A stretch of DNA of 64,000 nucleotides from Demequina sediminis (lineage in GTDB: Bacteria > Actinomycetota > Actinomycetes > Actinomycetales > Demequinaceae): contig NZ_AP027736.1 in NCBI RefSeq assembly GCF_030296675.1, positions 2,108,001 to 2,172,000 of the forward strand. Reading direction: 5' to 3'. A program made the translations under genes and the position numbers. Below are positions 48,501 through 56,438 of this stretch, one piece after another. A model generated the notes under the pieces. The model was not told where the DNA came from, did no database searches, and saw only the letters and a list, made by a program, of their open reading frames with translations. How positions within the stretch are numbered: position 1 is the stretch's first letter; each line of letters starts with the position of its first letter.

Positions 48501-48953
48501 TCAGCACACTGGACATGCGGGGTCACATGGAGCCGTTTCAGCGGGGTCGCAGATGCACGCCGCGTCGGTGCCTCCGAGCGCACGCTCAAGCGCCTCGTCC
48601 TCGCACACGACACACTCCTCAGGCTCGCTGTCCGTTGCTGTGTCCGTAGAGGCGTCGTCAGCACCCTCGGAGAGGAAAGCGGCGGCAATCATCGCCTCAG
48701 CCGTAGCGAGGGCTTCCAAGCGCTCATGAGCCAACGTGAGCGCATTACACGTGGGGCAACCACCCGTGGTGAGCATGCAATCCACGTCAGGGAAATTGTC
48801 ACCCGAACCGTTGACGACGAAAGTGATGACCTCATCGAGCCGCTCCTCCTGAAAGGCGCGAGCGTTCCAGGTTTCGAGCATCGCGGCGAATGCATCGGAC
48901 GGGGTGCTGTCAGTGGTGTCCGCGTCGGGCGGACGTACGTGGTGGGTGGTCAT
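48501..48953 (-). CDS. Small cysteine-rich, probably zinc-binding protein
   Basis: A 150-residue acidic protein starting at ATG 48953 with AGGAG upstream. It has ten cysteines, mostly paired: GGCPTCNAL, ECVVCEDE, ACICDPAE and the C-terminal PCDPACPVC, which suggests two or more zinc sites. There are no membrane helices. The gene ends six bases from the terminator it shares with the TrbL-like gene. It could be a transcription or DNA-binding accessory protein; no family recognised. Confidence 0.55.
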   Translation of the reverse strand: MTTHHVRPPDADTTDSTPSDAFAAMLETWNARAFQEERLDEVITFVVNGSGDNFPDVDCMLTTGGCPTCNALTLAHERLEALATAEAMIAAAFLSEGADDASTDTATDSEPEECVVCEDEALERALGGTDAACICDPAETAPCDPACPVC

Positions 48954-49080
48954 GTTCTCCTCCTGGCGTAGATATCCAAGATGCAGGCTCTCACCAGCCA
49001 CTGACATCAGCGTGAGCAGTGCGTGGCTCGCGGGAGCGACGTGGGAGCAAAGTGACCGCCGCGCTGTCCGCAGAAACACG

Positions 49081-49110
49081 AAACCCGCCTCATCTCTCGA
49101 CGGGGCGGGC
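49081..49110 (-). terminator. Terminator upstream of the Cys-rich gene
   Basis: CCCGCC and GGCGGG pair across a 14-base loop; on the minus strand the hairpin is followed by TTT. It would end transcripts of the 49,261 gene or of a short RNA starting near 49,150. Confidence 0.55.
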
Positions 49111-49260
49111 TACGTGTAACAACGAAACGACGTGAACATCAATCACTCACGCTATCTATATCGGCAGGAATTGAAGCGAGCCGATGAGGAGCGGCTCTGT
49201 GGCTCACGCTCCCCACCGGCTCGGCGGGTTTGTAGGGGTGGATGGACGGGGTTCGGGCTT

Positions 49261-49431
49261 TTACGGCTGGTCGGCAAGGATGTCGCTCATCGCCCTGTTG
49301 AGGGTGTTCTCAAATTGGGTGCCCGCGTTGTCGAGCACGCGGTCCGTTTCGGATGTGATGTGCATGACCACGCTGACGGCGAGGATGGCGACGATGACGA
49401 AGGCGAGTGCCTTGTAAATAGTGGCTTCCAT
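49261..49431 (-). CDS. 56-residue single-pass membrane peptide
   Basis: The ORF runs MEATIYKALAFVIVAILAVS ... MSDILADQP with AAGGAGAA before ATG 49431. Residues 7-24 form one hydrophobic helix after a short N-terminus; the rest is an amphipathic polar helix. It is preceded by a full copy of the element promoter module, which supports it as a real gene. Size and layout recall small pilin-like or T4SS accessory peptides, but no family is recognised. It forms its own transcription unit. Confidence 0.55.
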   Translation of the reverse strand: MEATIYKALAFVIVAILAVSVVMHITSETDRVLDNAGTQFENTLNRAMSDILADQP

Positions 49432-49488
49432 GATGTTCTCCTTGTTGTTTGGTGAGGGTGATGTGACCTCACGTGCTTACTAACGGCT

Positions 49489-49575
49489 ATCCGATAATCG
49501 GACGCCGAAACGATGACTCAACTCACGTGACTCGTCCGCGATAGGTAGAGATGCGCTCGCCCGAACTGTGTCCTT
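49489..49575 (-). promoter_or_regulatory. Element promoter module copy 2
   Basis: Minus strand: AGGACACAGTTCGGGCGAG (about 49,557-49,575), CTATCGCGGACGA (49,532-49,544) and overlapping CCGATTATCGGATAG (about 49,485-49,499), 60-140 bp before the 56-residue peptide gene. Confidence 0.6.
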
Positions 49576-49614
49576 CACTGCGACCTCTGCGAACACGCAT
49601 GCCCGGACATAGAT

Positions 49615-49646
49615 GAACCCCCTGCCAGCAAGCCGACAGGGGGTTC
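49615..49646. terminator. Terminator after the 49,661 gene
   Basis: GAACCCCCTG pairs with CAGGGGGTTC around a 12-base loop, 15 bp after the minus-strand stop. Confidence 0.8.
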
Positions 49647-49660
49647 AGTAGGTGGAGTGG

Positions 49661-50767
49661 TTACGCCCGTGATGGTTGCGCAAGAACTGCCTCCTCCTCA
49701 GTGACAGAGCCACGTGCAACGGCGGTGCGTTCCCGCTGTAGAGCCATCTGGACGCGTGCAGAGAGGTCATCCACATCGCGGTAACGCTTAGCCATGAGAA
49801 CTCTCTTGGATGCCGCTTCCACAGCCGTCATGTAGTCCTCATCACTGACGACCGGCTCGACCTGCTCCACGTCCGAACCGAGCGGCGCAGGGCGGTTACG
49901 GTCAGGGATGTTCTTCACCTGCATATCCCTCTCCACGAGGCGGGCGAGAGCCTTGTCACGTACGCGGAGGTTCTTGCTTCCACGAGAAATCATGCGGAGG
50001 GTTGCGCTGTTCGTCGTGCGCTTTTCCGCGATGCATGTGAGCAAGTGCTCCGAGGCGTCCGTTTCACCCTTGAGCGTGGACACGGCGAGGGCATGGAGTT
50101 CGGGAGCCTTCTTGCCCTCCAACTCCTTACGGTACGTGTAGCGCTCATCCCACTCACGGACCTCTTTGAACCCGTTGCTTCCACCGTCAGCAGGCGGCGA
50201 TTCAAGGCGAACGATGCGCCCCTCTATGTATGCGCGCTGTGAAGGTGTGAGCGGATTGTCAGTGTCACGGAGGCGGAAGCGGAGAGTGTCCACGCCCTCC
50301 TGACTGACCATGTACTCAAAGCGGCGGTCAACATTGGCGGCACGGAGTTTCGCGTTCCTCCGCTCCGTAGCGAACTGGAACTGGCGTAGCCCGTCCTGCA
50401 CGCCTTCGTAACGCTTCCCTAGAGCGGTCAAGCCCTCAGGGGTTTCAATCCATCCCTGCATGGCGGCACGTTGCTCCTCGATAGCGGCGGCGAGCCTCTG
50501 AGAGTCCCTCTTGCGCCACGTCGTACGACTTCTGAGTCCAGCCTCAGCCCTAGCAATCTCAGCCTCGTACCACGCGTGGTGGCGAGCCTCAGCGGTGGTC
50601 GCGTTCTCGCGGCGTGCTTCAGCCTCAGCCATTCGTACCTCAGCGGCGGCGGTGTCAGCGACTGGGGCGGATGTACGTGCCCTCCACATGCGCAACTTGA
50701 GCCGCTTCGTTTCGAGGTTCGCGTACGCGTGAGGGGAGCATCGTGGACCTGGTTTCTTGTAACACAT
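49661..50767 (-). CDS. Uncharacterised coiled-coil protein with N-terminal MCYKKPGPRCSPH motif
   Basis: A 368-residue, strongly charged, mostly helical protein. The first 13 residues, MCYKKPGPRCSPH, are nearly the same as those of the 54,941 product (MCYPKPGPRCEGH) and similar to the 42,193 product. Long coiled coils rich in Arg, Glu and Ala (ARRENATTAEARHHAWYEAE) and a central domain (VDRRFEYMVSQEGVDTLRFR) follow. The Cys/Cys/His start could bind zinc or be a targeting signal. It is in an operon behind the 50,779 gene, 11 bp upstream. Function unknown. Confidence 0.55.
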   Translation of the reverse strand: MCYKKPGPRCSPHAYANLETKRLKLRMWRARTSAPVADTAAAEVRMAEAEARRENATTAEARHHAWYEAEIARAEAGLRSRTTWRKRDSQRLAAAIEEQRAAMQGWIETPEGLTALGKRYEGVQDGLRQFQFATERRNAKLRAANVDRRFEYMVSQEGVDTLRFRLRDTDNPLTPSQRAYIEGRIVRLESPPADGGSNGFKEVREWDERYTYRKELEGKKAPELHALAVSTLKGETDASEHLLTCIAEKRTTNSATLRMISRGSKNLRVRDKALARLVERDMQVKNIPDRNRPAPLGSDVEQVEPVVSDEDYMTAVEAASKRVLMAKRYRDVDDLSARVQMALQRERTAVARGSVTEEEAVLAQPSRA

Positions 50768-50778
50768 AGCCCACCCCC

Positions 50779-51078
50779 TTACGCGGTCACGAGAGCGTCG
50801 ATGGTGGCGGTGTCAGCAGTGAAGCCCTTCGGGAGGTCCAGCCCGATGTGGTCGGTGCGTTCACCGAGCACGTCCTCAAGGGTCAGCGAGGGGTTGTGTT
50901 CGGCGGTACGGAGAGCGGCGAGCGTGATGTCGAGGACGACAGCCGCACCCTCGTGTTCAAGGGTGCCGGGTTCGGTGTGATTCGCCCTGAACCATTCGTA
51001 ATCTTCCATGCGGGCACGGAGTTCAGCGGCTGTGACGCCAGTGAAATCTAGCGGGTTCTCAATTTGCTTGTGTGTCAT
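50779..51078 (-). CDS. Uncharacterised 99-residue element protein
   Basis: An acidic helical protein (MTHKQIENPLDFTGVTAAEL, MEDYEWFRANHTEPGTLEHE) with AAAAGGAA before ATG 51078. No membrane helix or known motif. It is the first gene of a two-gene operon with 49,661 and is driven by element promoter module copy 3. It may be a small partner of the coiled-coil protein. Confidence 0.5.
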   Translation of the reverse strand: MTHKQIENPLDFTGVTAAELRARMEDYEWFRANHTEPGTLEHEGAAVVLDITLAALRTAEHNPSLTLEDVLGERTDHIGLDLPKGFTADTATIDALVTA

Positions 51079-51134
51079 GGTTGTTGTTCCTTTTCGTTGT
51101 TATAGATGCGGGCACAGTCGCCCTATTCATATGT

Positions 51135-51217
51135 ATCTATCGGCTATTTCGGCGGGGAAGCCTCGTGGCTCGTCCGCGATAGCCGTAAATGCGCTCGCCC
51201 GAACCGTGTCCTTCTTG
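51135..51217 (-). promoter_or_regulatory. Element promoter module copy 3
   Basis: Minus strand: CCAAGAAGGACACGGTTC with GGGCGAGCG after it (51,192-51,217), CTATCGCGGACGA (51,170-51,182) and GAAATAGCCGATAGAT (51,135-51,150), ending 57 bp before ATG 51078. This is the best-preserved copy. Confidence 0.65.
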
Positions 51218-51240
51218 GCGCGTGGAGATGCCCCGGAAAA

Positions 51241-51277
51241 CCCTGAAGCCCCCGCCGTGATGGCAGAGGCTTCAGGG
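51241..51277. terminator. Terminator after the 51,298 pilin-like gene
   Basis: CCCTGAAGCC pairs with GGCTTCAGGG around a 17-base loop; on the minus strand TTTT follows. It lies 20 bp after the stop. Confidence 0.75.
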
Positions 51278-51297
51278 GGTGATGACAGAGGAGGGGC

Positions 51298-52242
51298 TTA
51301 GCCCTCGTTCACATGCACGTAGAGTGCTGTCGAGCGAGCCACTTCCTCGCCCGCCACGTCATAGGCGACGACTACCAAATACGTATCGCGCTCGAACCAT
51401 GCCCCGAAAGAGAACTCTTCATGTGGGGCGTAGGTGCGGTACACCATGCCGCCCTGGCTGTTCTGTACCTCGTAGCGGACGACCTCAGCGTTCTGTACTG
51501 GCGTCCATGTGAAATCCACCGTGCTCGCGCCTATGAATCCTGCTGACGAAGTGACGGTGATTTCAGGGGCGACTACCTGCGGCGGGACGGGACGAACCTC
51601 GATGACGTTGCTGACACCGGCAGGGCGTCCCTGTGCGACGGCTGTGACACGGAACTGGGTGGGGTGGTCATCGAGCACTTCGGAGGTCCATGCGGTCACG
51701 TTGCTTTCAGTGGTGGTCACCATGCCCGTCGTCACATTGAGAACTTCGTAGTAGTCGGCACCCTCGACGGCGCTCCAACGGAGGAGAGCGGCGTTCATTT
51801 CATTGAGGTCCGCTTCTAGTACCGGAGAGTCCAAAGGGAGGTTCGCTTCGGGACAGCCGCCCTCGGTGAGGTCGGACACGTCAGCGCCGTCACCGGAGAT
51901 GTGGAATATGTCCTTGTCCTTCGTGTCGATGTCGAACGCCTCCGCGCACCACTCGCTACCAGTCGTCACGTACTGCACTTGGATGCTCGTCGGGATGGGC
52001 ACATCGGAGGGGAGCGCGCTCGGGTAGATACCCGTGTTGAGTTTTCCGTCACGCTCGACGGCGATGCTGACGCTGGTCATGACGGTTTGGAGGCGTTGAC
52101 TCGCAACGACCTCTTTCTGGCTCAGATACGTGGGGATGGCGATGCTCGCGAGCAAGCCAACGATGAGGATGGCTGTCAGCACTTCCATCATGGTGAAGCC
52201 GGATTCGGAGCGGGTGCGTGGGGTGTGAGTGGGGGTAAGCAT
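51298..52242 (-). CDS. Type IV pilin-like protein with large C-terminal beta domain
   Basis: A 314-residue protein starting at ATG 52242. The prepilin leader ends ...TRSESG and is followed by the class III-type cleavage region G-FTMMEVLTAILIVGLLASI, the hydrophobic pilin helix with Glu5. The body has a cysteine pair region (SEWCAEAF, GGCPEANL) and a fibronectin-III-like part near the C-terminus (APEITVTSSAGFIGASTVDF, TWTPVQNAEVVRYEVQ). Its size suggests a minor or tip pilin. It belongs to the same module as the major-pilin-like 52,528 gene. No prepilin peptidase or assembly ATPase is in the window. Confidence 0.75.
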   Translation of the reverse strand: MLTPTHTPRTRSESGFTMMEVLTAILIVGLLASIAIPTYLSQKEVVASQRLQTVMTSVSIAVERDGKLNTGIYPSALPSDVPIPTSIQVQYVTTGSEWCAEAFDIDTKDKDIFHISGDGADVSDLTEGGCPEANLPLDSPVLEADLNEMNAALLRWSAVEGADYYEVLNVTTGMVTTTESNVTAWTSEVLDDHPTQFRVTAVAQGRPAGVSNVIEVRPVPPQVVAPEITVTSSAGFIGASTVDFTWTPVQNAEVVRYEVQNSQGGMVYRTYAPHEEFSFGAWFERDTYLVVVAYDVAGEEVARSTALYVHVNEG

Positions 52243-52268
52243 GAGGGTTCCTTTCAAGTCGTTACTCC

Positions 52269-52396
52269 CTCTATCCGCTATTTCCACGAAGGCGCATCAC
52301 TTCGGCTTCAGGTGAGGGGCGGGCGGCGGCGCGAAAGCGGGACACGAACCGGGCGAGGGGCTTCGAACCTGCTCGCCTGAACCGTGTCCATCTGGA
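52269..52396 (-). promoter_or_regulatory. Regulatory region of the tip-pilin gene with inverted GGACAC boxes
   Basis: Two copies of the distal box face each other: GGGACACGAACCGGGCGAG (52,339-52,357) and CTCGCCTGAACCGTGTCC (52,372-52,389). A proximal GGAAATAGCGGATAG (about 52,271-52,285) lies near the start. The CTATCGCGGACGA box is absent here. Confidence 0.5.
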
Positions 52397-52454
52397 CTAG
52401 GAGCCGATGCAAGGAGATGCCCGGTCAACACTGCGAGCCACGTGAAGGCAGAAA

Positions 52455-52492
52455 GTAACCCCCTCCGCTGATAGGGGTGCGGAGGGGGTTAC
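52455..52492. terminator. Terminator after the major-pilin-like gene
   Basis: A perfect 14-bp stem, GTAACCCCCTCCGC with GCGGAGGGGGTTAC, lies 35 bp after the minus-strand stop of the 52,528 gene. Confidence 0.8.
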
Positions 52493-52527
52493 GGCTTGGG
52501 GGCGGCAGAGTGGATGCGCCTCAAGTG

Positions 52528-53178
52528 TTACTCGCCAAAGGGTGAGTACTCATTGCCCGAGATTTGGTCGTTGTAACCGCGTTGCCATTCGCCAACACAG
52601 CCACCGCCCCATGTGCTGTCCCAGTAGCCAGCGCGGTCGGCGTAGAAGTCATCCCAATCCGCGTACCAAAAACCACCGTCGAACCCAGCGAGGTACGCCG
52701 AATCGGTGCCGTCAGCGCTGAAGCAGGCTTCGTTGCCGTTCTCGGCGTCCGCTTCGGCGGCTTCCTCTGCGGGAGTGCCGCTTTCGGGGCAGTAGGACTC
52801 GTCAGCCTTGCCCTTCGAGGAGTCGTAACAATAGGCGTAGTCGCCAGCATCGACGCTGAAACCGTAAATCATGAACGCGCCTGCAACTTCGGGGTGGTCC
52901 CCGGCTATGACCTGTGACCCGATACCGGGGGTGAAGGTCGTCGGTGCGTTCTCGAAGGAGGGGCGACCCTTCGTGGCGTCGAGTACGGTCGCCACTGAGT
53001 TCCGTACGTCGCTCTCAAGAGTGGAGCGCATAGCGCTTTTCTGCTGGTTCATGAACAGTGGGATGGCGATGGCGGCGAGGATGCCGAGGATGATGATGAC
53101 CACGAGGAGTTCGATAAGCGTGAAGCCCTTCTCGCCCTCCTGTCGTGCCCGTAGGCGTTGTTGGACTTGTGTAAGCAT
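52528..53178 (-). CDS. Type IV major pilin-like protein
   Basis: A 216-residue protein with a basic leader ending EGEKG and the textbook pilin start FTLIELLVVIIILGILAAIA, followed by IPLFMNQQKSAM. The body holds four or more cysteines (YAYCYDSS, ESYCPESG, NEACFSADG, GGGCVGEW) and many aromatic residues near the C-terminus. Prepilin peptidase would cut after Gly and assembly would need a PilB/PilC system, which must be elsewhere. On a mobile element a pilus could serve mating-pair contact, as the thin pilus of IncI plasmids does; that is inference. GAAAGGAA precedes the start. Confidence 0.85.
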   Translation of the reverse strand: MLTQVQQRLRARQEGEKGFTLIELLVVIIILGILAAIAIPLFMNQQKSAMRSTLESDVRNSVATVLDATKGRPSFENAPTTFTPGIGSQVIAGDHPEVAGAFMIYGFSVDAGDYAYCYDSSKGKADESYCPESGTPAEEAAEADAENGNEACFSADGTDSAYLAGFDGGFWYADWDDFYADRAGYWDSTWGGGCVGEWQRGYNDQISGNEYSPFGE

Positions 53179-53296
53179 GTGAATAATTCCTTTCAGGTGT
53201 CATGTGTGTGGGAGCCGAAAATGGTCCTACCTCTCTTATCTGCATAATTGGCACCTGACGCCATTCCGATGCGCGAAGGCAGTGCCTGCATACGAG

Positions 53297-53326
53297 AAAG
53301 CCCCCACGCTTTGCGGCGTGAGGGCT
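53297..53326. terminator. Terminator after the 53,350 gene
   Basis: AGCCCCCACGC pairs with GCGTGAGGGCT, with one bulged base, 24 bp after the stop. Confidence 0.65.
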
Positions 53327-53349
53327 AACCCGGTGAGTGGTTGACGGGG

Positions 53350-53610
53350 CTACTGCGGAGTGTTCGCAAGGAGTTCCTCAAGGGCGTCAATTTCGTCCTC
53401 TACGGCGTCCAAATCGGAGCGTCGGACTTCCTCCCACCCTTCGGCAATCTCGACCAGCCTGCGAGCGTCAGAGAGCCTCTCCTCGGCTTCCCAAGCGCGT
53501 GCATGAGCGGCGTCGATACGAGCGGCGACCTCCTCACGGGTGAGGGGTTCTGTGTCGGCAATGGACAGCCCTGCGAGGGCTTCAAGTTCTAGTTCGGTGT
53601 CCATCCCCAT
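53350..53610 (-). CDS. Uncharacterised small coiled-coil protein
   Basis: An 86-residue acidic helical protein (MGMDTELELEALAGLSIAD, then AAHARAWEAEERLSDARRLV), nearly all coiled coil. The ATG 53610 overlaps the stop of the 53,610-54,083 gene in a TGATG arrangement, with AGGGGCG ahead of it, so it is translationally coupled to that gene. Function unknown. Confidence 0.55.
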   Translation of the reverse strand: MGMDTELELEALAGLSIADTEPLTREEVAARIDAAHARAWEAEERLSDARRLVEIAEGWEEVRRSDLDAVEDEIDALEELLANTPQ

Positions 53611-54083
53611 CACGCCCCTACAGTGATGCGACGGTCGCCAAGGGAGATGCCCGCTTGAGCGAGCACGCGTTCCACGTCGATGTCACCGTCAGGGATGACA
53701 ACCTGGTGGTCCCAGGCGTTCGCACGGGTGTCATAGAGAGCGGCTTCGCGACCTGATGCATCGAGGTCGATGTACCAGGCATTCTTCTTCGTGTCCCAGC
53801 GGAGGATGACGTTCACCGCGAGAGCGATGCCGTTGTAGGAGCGAGCCTTGGGCTGACGGTTGCGTTCGGGGTTCACGATGATGTGCACGCCACGCGCTTC
53901 ACGAGCGTTCTTGTAGATGTCCTGGTCGATGCACACCTGCTCGGCGTGGAGGACTGCGGAGCGGATGTCAGCAGGGGTGACGGAGCGCTTGACGTTGCGG
54001 CGGATTCCCTGGAGGACTGCGGCGAGTGCGTCGGTGTCGTTGAGGTCGTAGAACCGGGCTTCGGTGTTCGTTGTGTTGGTCAT
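53610..54083 (-). CDS. Uncharacterised element protein, 157 residues
   Basis: It starts at ATG 54083 (MTNTTNTEARFYDLNDTDAL), a start resembling that of the 43,408 product (MTNTSIST). The fold looks alpha/beta: ARGVHIIVNPERNRQPKA, IALAVNVILRWDTKKNAWYI and HQVVIPDGDIDVERVLAQ. No signal or membrane helix. It heads a two-gene operon with 53,350 under promoter module copy 4. Function unknown. Confidence 0.5.
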   Translation of the reverse strand: MTNTTNTEARFYDLNDTDALAAVLQGIRRNVKRSVTPADIRSAVLHAEQVCIDQDIYKNAREARGVHIIVNPERNRQPKARSYNGIALAVNVILRWDTKKNAWYIDLDASGREAALYDTRANAWDHQVVIPDGDIDVERVLAQAGISLGDRRITVGA

Positions 54084-54123
54084 GATGTTCTTCCTTAGAG
54101 TTAGGGCTTTCGCCGTTGTGCTT

Positions 54124-54183
54124 GTAAATATCGGCTGAAAGCCCCAGTAAGGATTGAGCGCACCCGCGGCTCGTCCGCGATAG
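54124..54183 (-). promoter_or_regulatory. Element promoter module copy 4
   Basis: Minus strand: CTATCGCGGACGA (54,171-54,183) and TTTCAGCCGATATTTAC (54,124-54,140), 41 bp before ATG 54083. The distal GGACAC box is missing in this copy. Confidence 0.55.
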
Positions 54184-54303
54184 GTAAAACCGCAGGTAAA
54201 CGGGTTGCTGAGGCGCGCGGGCGTGGTCGCAGAGAAATGCAAACAACGCGAAATGCACTAAGTTCGCGGCGCTGGTGTCAGAGGGCGCAGGGAACCTTCA
54301 GCC

Positions 54304-54849
54304 ATGACGACGACCTCCGCCCACAGCGCACACACGCCCGTACCTGCTTCCACCAGTCAGATGCATGCCCGGACCCGCCAGCCGGAACGCGACGCGGCGA
54401 CCCCGGTGGTGTCCGCGTATGGGGAACTAGCGCTCCCATATCTCGTGTACGGCACTCTTCGTGAGGGGCAGGGGAACAGTTGGGCTATCGAGCGCGGGCA
54501 GGGGCGCTACGTGGGCACTACGCACCTCAAGGGCTTCGATATGTACATGCCTCCACACGGCGCATTCCCCTACGTCGCTGAGGGCGCGGGAACCGTCACC
54601 GTCGAGATTGTGCAACCTCCTGCTTCCGACTCTGCTCGCAGGCGCTTGCGGGAACACCTCGATAGGCTCGAAGGCTTCGTTGTCGGGAAGCGATGGAATC
54701 ACTACGACAGGGTGGCGGTCCGTTTTTCTGACCCGCGTGATGGCGGGATGTTGCGCTGGGGTTGGCTCTATGCGGTCACGGACCCCGATGCTCGATTGGA
54801 CCTCATGCCGAAGATTGAGGGCGGCGATTGGGTCGAGCGCGAGAGGTAG
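54304..54849 (+). CDS. Gamma-glutamylcyclotransferase (GGCT/AIG2-like) family protein
   Basis: A 181-residue protein. After a ~45-residue Ala/Thr-rich tail comes LPYLVYGTLREGQGNSWAI, the YGTLR-x-G-x-x-N substrate loop of GGCT-like folds, then LKGFDMYMPPHGAFPYVAEG, with the family glutamate likely in the LDRLEGF stretch. Such enzymes cyclise gamma-glutamyl amides, releasing 5-oxoproline; on phages and plasmids their substrate is usually unknown. It stands alone and converges on the zinc-knuckle gene. Confidence 0.8.
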   Translation: MTTTSAHSAHTPVPASTSQMHARTRQPERDAATPVVSAYGELALPYLVYGTLREGQGNSWAIERGQGRYVGTTHLKGFDMYMPPHGAFPYVAEGAGTVTVEIVQPPASDSARRRLREHLDRLEGFVVGKRWNHYDRVAVRFSDPRDGGMLRWGWLYAVTDPDARLDLMPKIEGGDWVERER

Positions 54850-54895
54850 GCGAGTACGTCCGTGAGCGCGTCCGATGACAGGGCTGTGAGCACGA

Positions 54896-54931
54896 AAGAA
54901 CCCCGGCAGGCGATTGCTTGCCGGGGTTCTT
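54896..54931. terminator. Bidirectional terminator between 54,304 and 54,941 genes
   Basis: AAGAACCCCGGCA pairs with TGCCGGGGTTCTT around a 10-base loop, placed between two convergent stops. Confidence 0.85.
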
Positions 54932-54940
54932 CGCTGTGGG

Positions 54941-56071
54941 TTAGGCGTACTGCGCCCAGCCGGTCATTGCGTCCGCGTCGGTCATGCACGAGTCGAACTT
55001 GTGGACCGCGCCGTAGCCATCCTCGGTTTGAATGAGGAAGCCTAAACCTGCGGGCACACGCCCACCGCACCCGACGCAACGCCCTGCGTACTGGTTGGGT
55101 TTCGGGGTCCAGTTCTTGCGGCGTTCCTCTTCCTGAGCGGCTTTCTCCTTCGCGATGCGTTCACGCTCTGCCGTCACCTCTTCCTCGCTCATGCAGTCGC
55201 CGTCAGAGTGAAATGTGACCCACTTGCCTGCAACCTTGCGGGACCGTCCGGCACGAGGTCCGACGACGCCTCCGCACTGTGAGCAAGGCTTCTGATAGAT
55301 GTTCGCGGCTTCACTCGCGTCCTCACAAGCCGATGTGTCAGCGCCGTGTACGAGATACCAGTTGCCGTCACGCTTGAACGTCAGCCCTTCCTGTTCGCGC
55401 ACCCAGCCTTCACAGCGTCCACACTTGCCCGCGTACTTATTCGGGTGGGGCTTCGCGGCGTATGCGGCGGCTTCCTGCTTCTTCTGCTCGACCTGCTCTG
55501 CGGTGGGGCACTCGCCGGGGCGGTGCATGGAGCGCTTCTTCCCTTGACGGGTAACCAAGATGCCTGCACCCGGCTCGACGTACTGCTCGCATTCGGGACA
55601 TCTGCCGCCGTAGGTGTTGGGTTTGGCGTTGGCGTACTTCGTGGGTGGGTTAGCCTTTCGCTCCTCCTTCACGCGCTCCTGCTCGGCGGCTTTGCGGGCT
55701 TGTGACGCCTCACGTGCGGCTTCCTTAGCCTTCTGCGCCTGGACCTGCTTGAGGTAGCGTTCACGGTTCATCTGACGCGGGGATTCACCCCACGTTGCAC
55801 GCATCTGGCGCTCTTCTTCGGCTTCCTTCGCGAACGCGTCCACCCGCCCTTGCCAGCGGTCGTGCTCGGCTTGGGCGCTAGCGAGGTCACGGTCGAACTT
55901 CGCGGGACGATACTTCGGACCCAGGGCTTCACGGCGCTCTTGTTTGGTGGCTTCCTTGAGGCTTTCTAGGAGGGCTAAACGGGCTTGCGCGGCTTCTGCT
56001 CGACGCTCTGCGGTAGCGACCTTCTGCTTGAGATGACCCTCACAGCGGGGTCCGGGTTTCGGGTAACACAT
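54941..56071 (-). CDS. Protein with MCYPKPGPRC start, coiled coil and four tandem zinc knuckles
   Basis: A 376-residue protein. Residues 1-13 are MCYPKPGPRCEGH, shared with the 49,661 product. Residues 15-145 are a long charged coiled coil. From 152 to 362 there are four repeats, each CxxC, then exactly 21 residues, His, then 4 or 6 residues and Cys: C158/C161/H183/C188, C217/C220/H242/C249, C263/C266/H288/C293 and C332/C335/H357/C362. Three repeats begin PN(T/K/Q)Y(G/A)G(R/K)C. The pattern predicts four zinc sites and suggests a nucleic-acid or protein scaffold. ATG 56071 has AAGGAGAA upstream. Not a family I recognise. Confidence 0.65.
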   Translation of the reverse strand: MCYPKPGPRCEGHLKQKVATAERRAEAAQARLALLESLKEATKQERREALGPKYRPAKFDRDLASAQAEHDRWQGRVDAFAKEAEEERQMRATWGESPRQMNRERYLKQVQAQKAKEAAREASQARKAAEQERVKEERKANPPTKYANAKPNTYGGRCPECEQYVEPGAGILVTRQGKKRSMHRPGECPTAEQVEQKKQEAAAYAAKPHPNKYAGKCGRCEGWVREQEGLTFKRDGNWYLVHGADTSACEDASEAANIYQKPCSQCGGVVGPRAGRSRKVAGKWVTFHSDGDCMSEEEVTAERERIAKEKAAQEEERRKNWTPKPNQYAGRCVGCGGRVPAGLGFLIQTEDGYGAVHKFDSCMTDADAMTGWAQYA

Positions 56072-56438
56072 GATGTTCTTCTCCTTGTCGTTAGAGGCGA
56101 CCGGTTGGCGGTCGTAGTACGGCTCTAACGGGGTGGAAGAACTGGAATCGGACACAGCAACGGACGGCTTGGTATCCATTTTCCCAAACGCCCTCAAGAT
56201 TGTGGCGGGGCTTATACCAGGGGTGTTGTAATTGTTCGCATTCTTTTCGCAACACGCGAGTGCACAACTGTGTCCCCCTTGACGTCGAGGGGGCGGCTCC
56301 ATCGCCTGCTGTTTTGTGTCCCTCTGGGGGTCAGGAGTGAGGTCACCCCTCGCCTTGCAACCTTACGAATCTCTGGGGCGAGGGGCTGGCGGTCACACGA
56401 TTGGCGCGGGACCGCGTGCGCCTAGGTTACGAGTGCAG
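56072..56438. other. 370-bp gap upstream of the zinc-knuckle gene
   Basis: It separates the zinc-knuckle gene from the second recombinase gene, both on the minus strand. It contains a near-perfect hairpin CCCCCTTGAC/GTCGAGGGGG (about 56,274-56,293) and several TGTCCC words, and probably the promoter of the zinc-knuckle gene. The full promoter module is not present. No gene seen. Confidence 0.45.
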
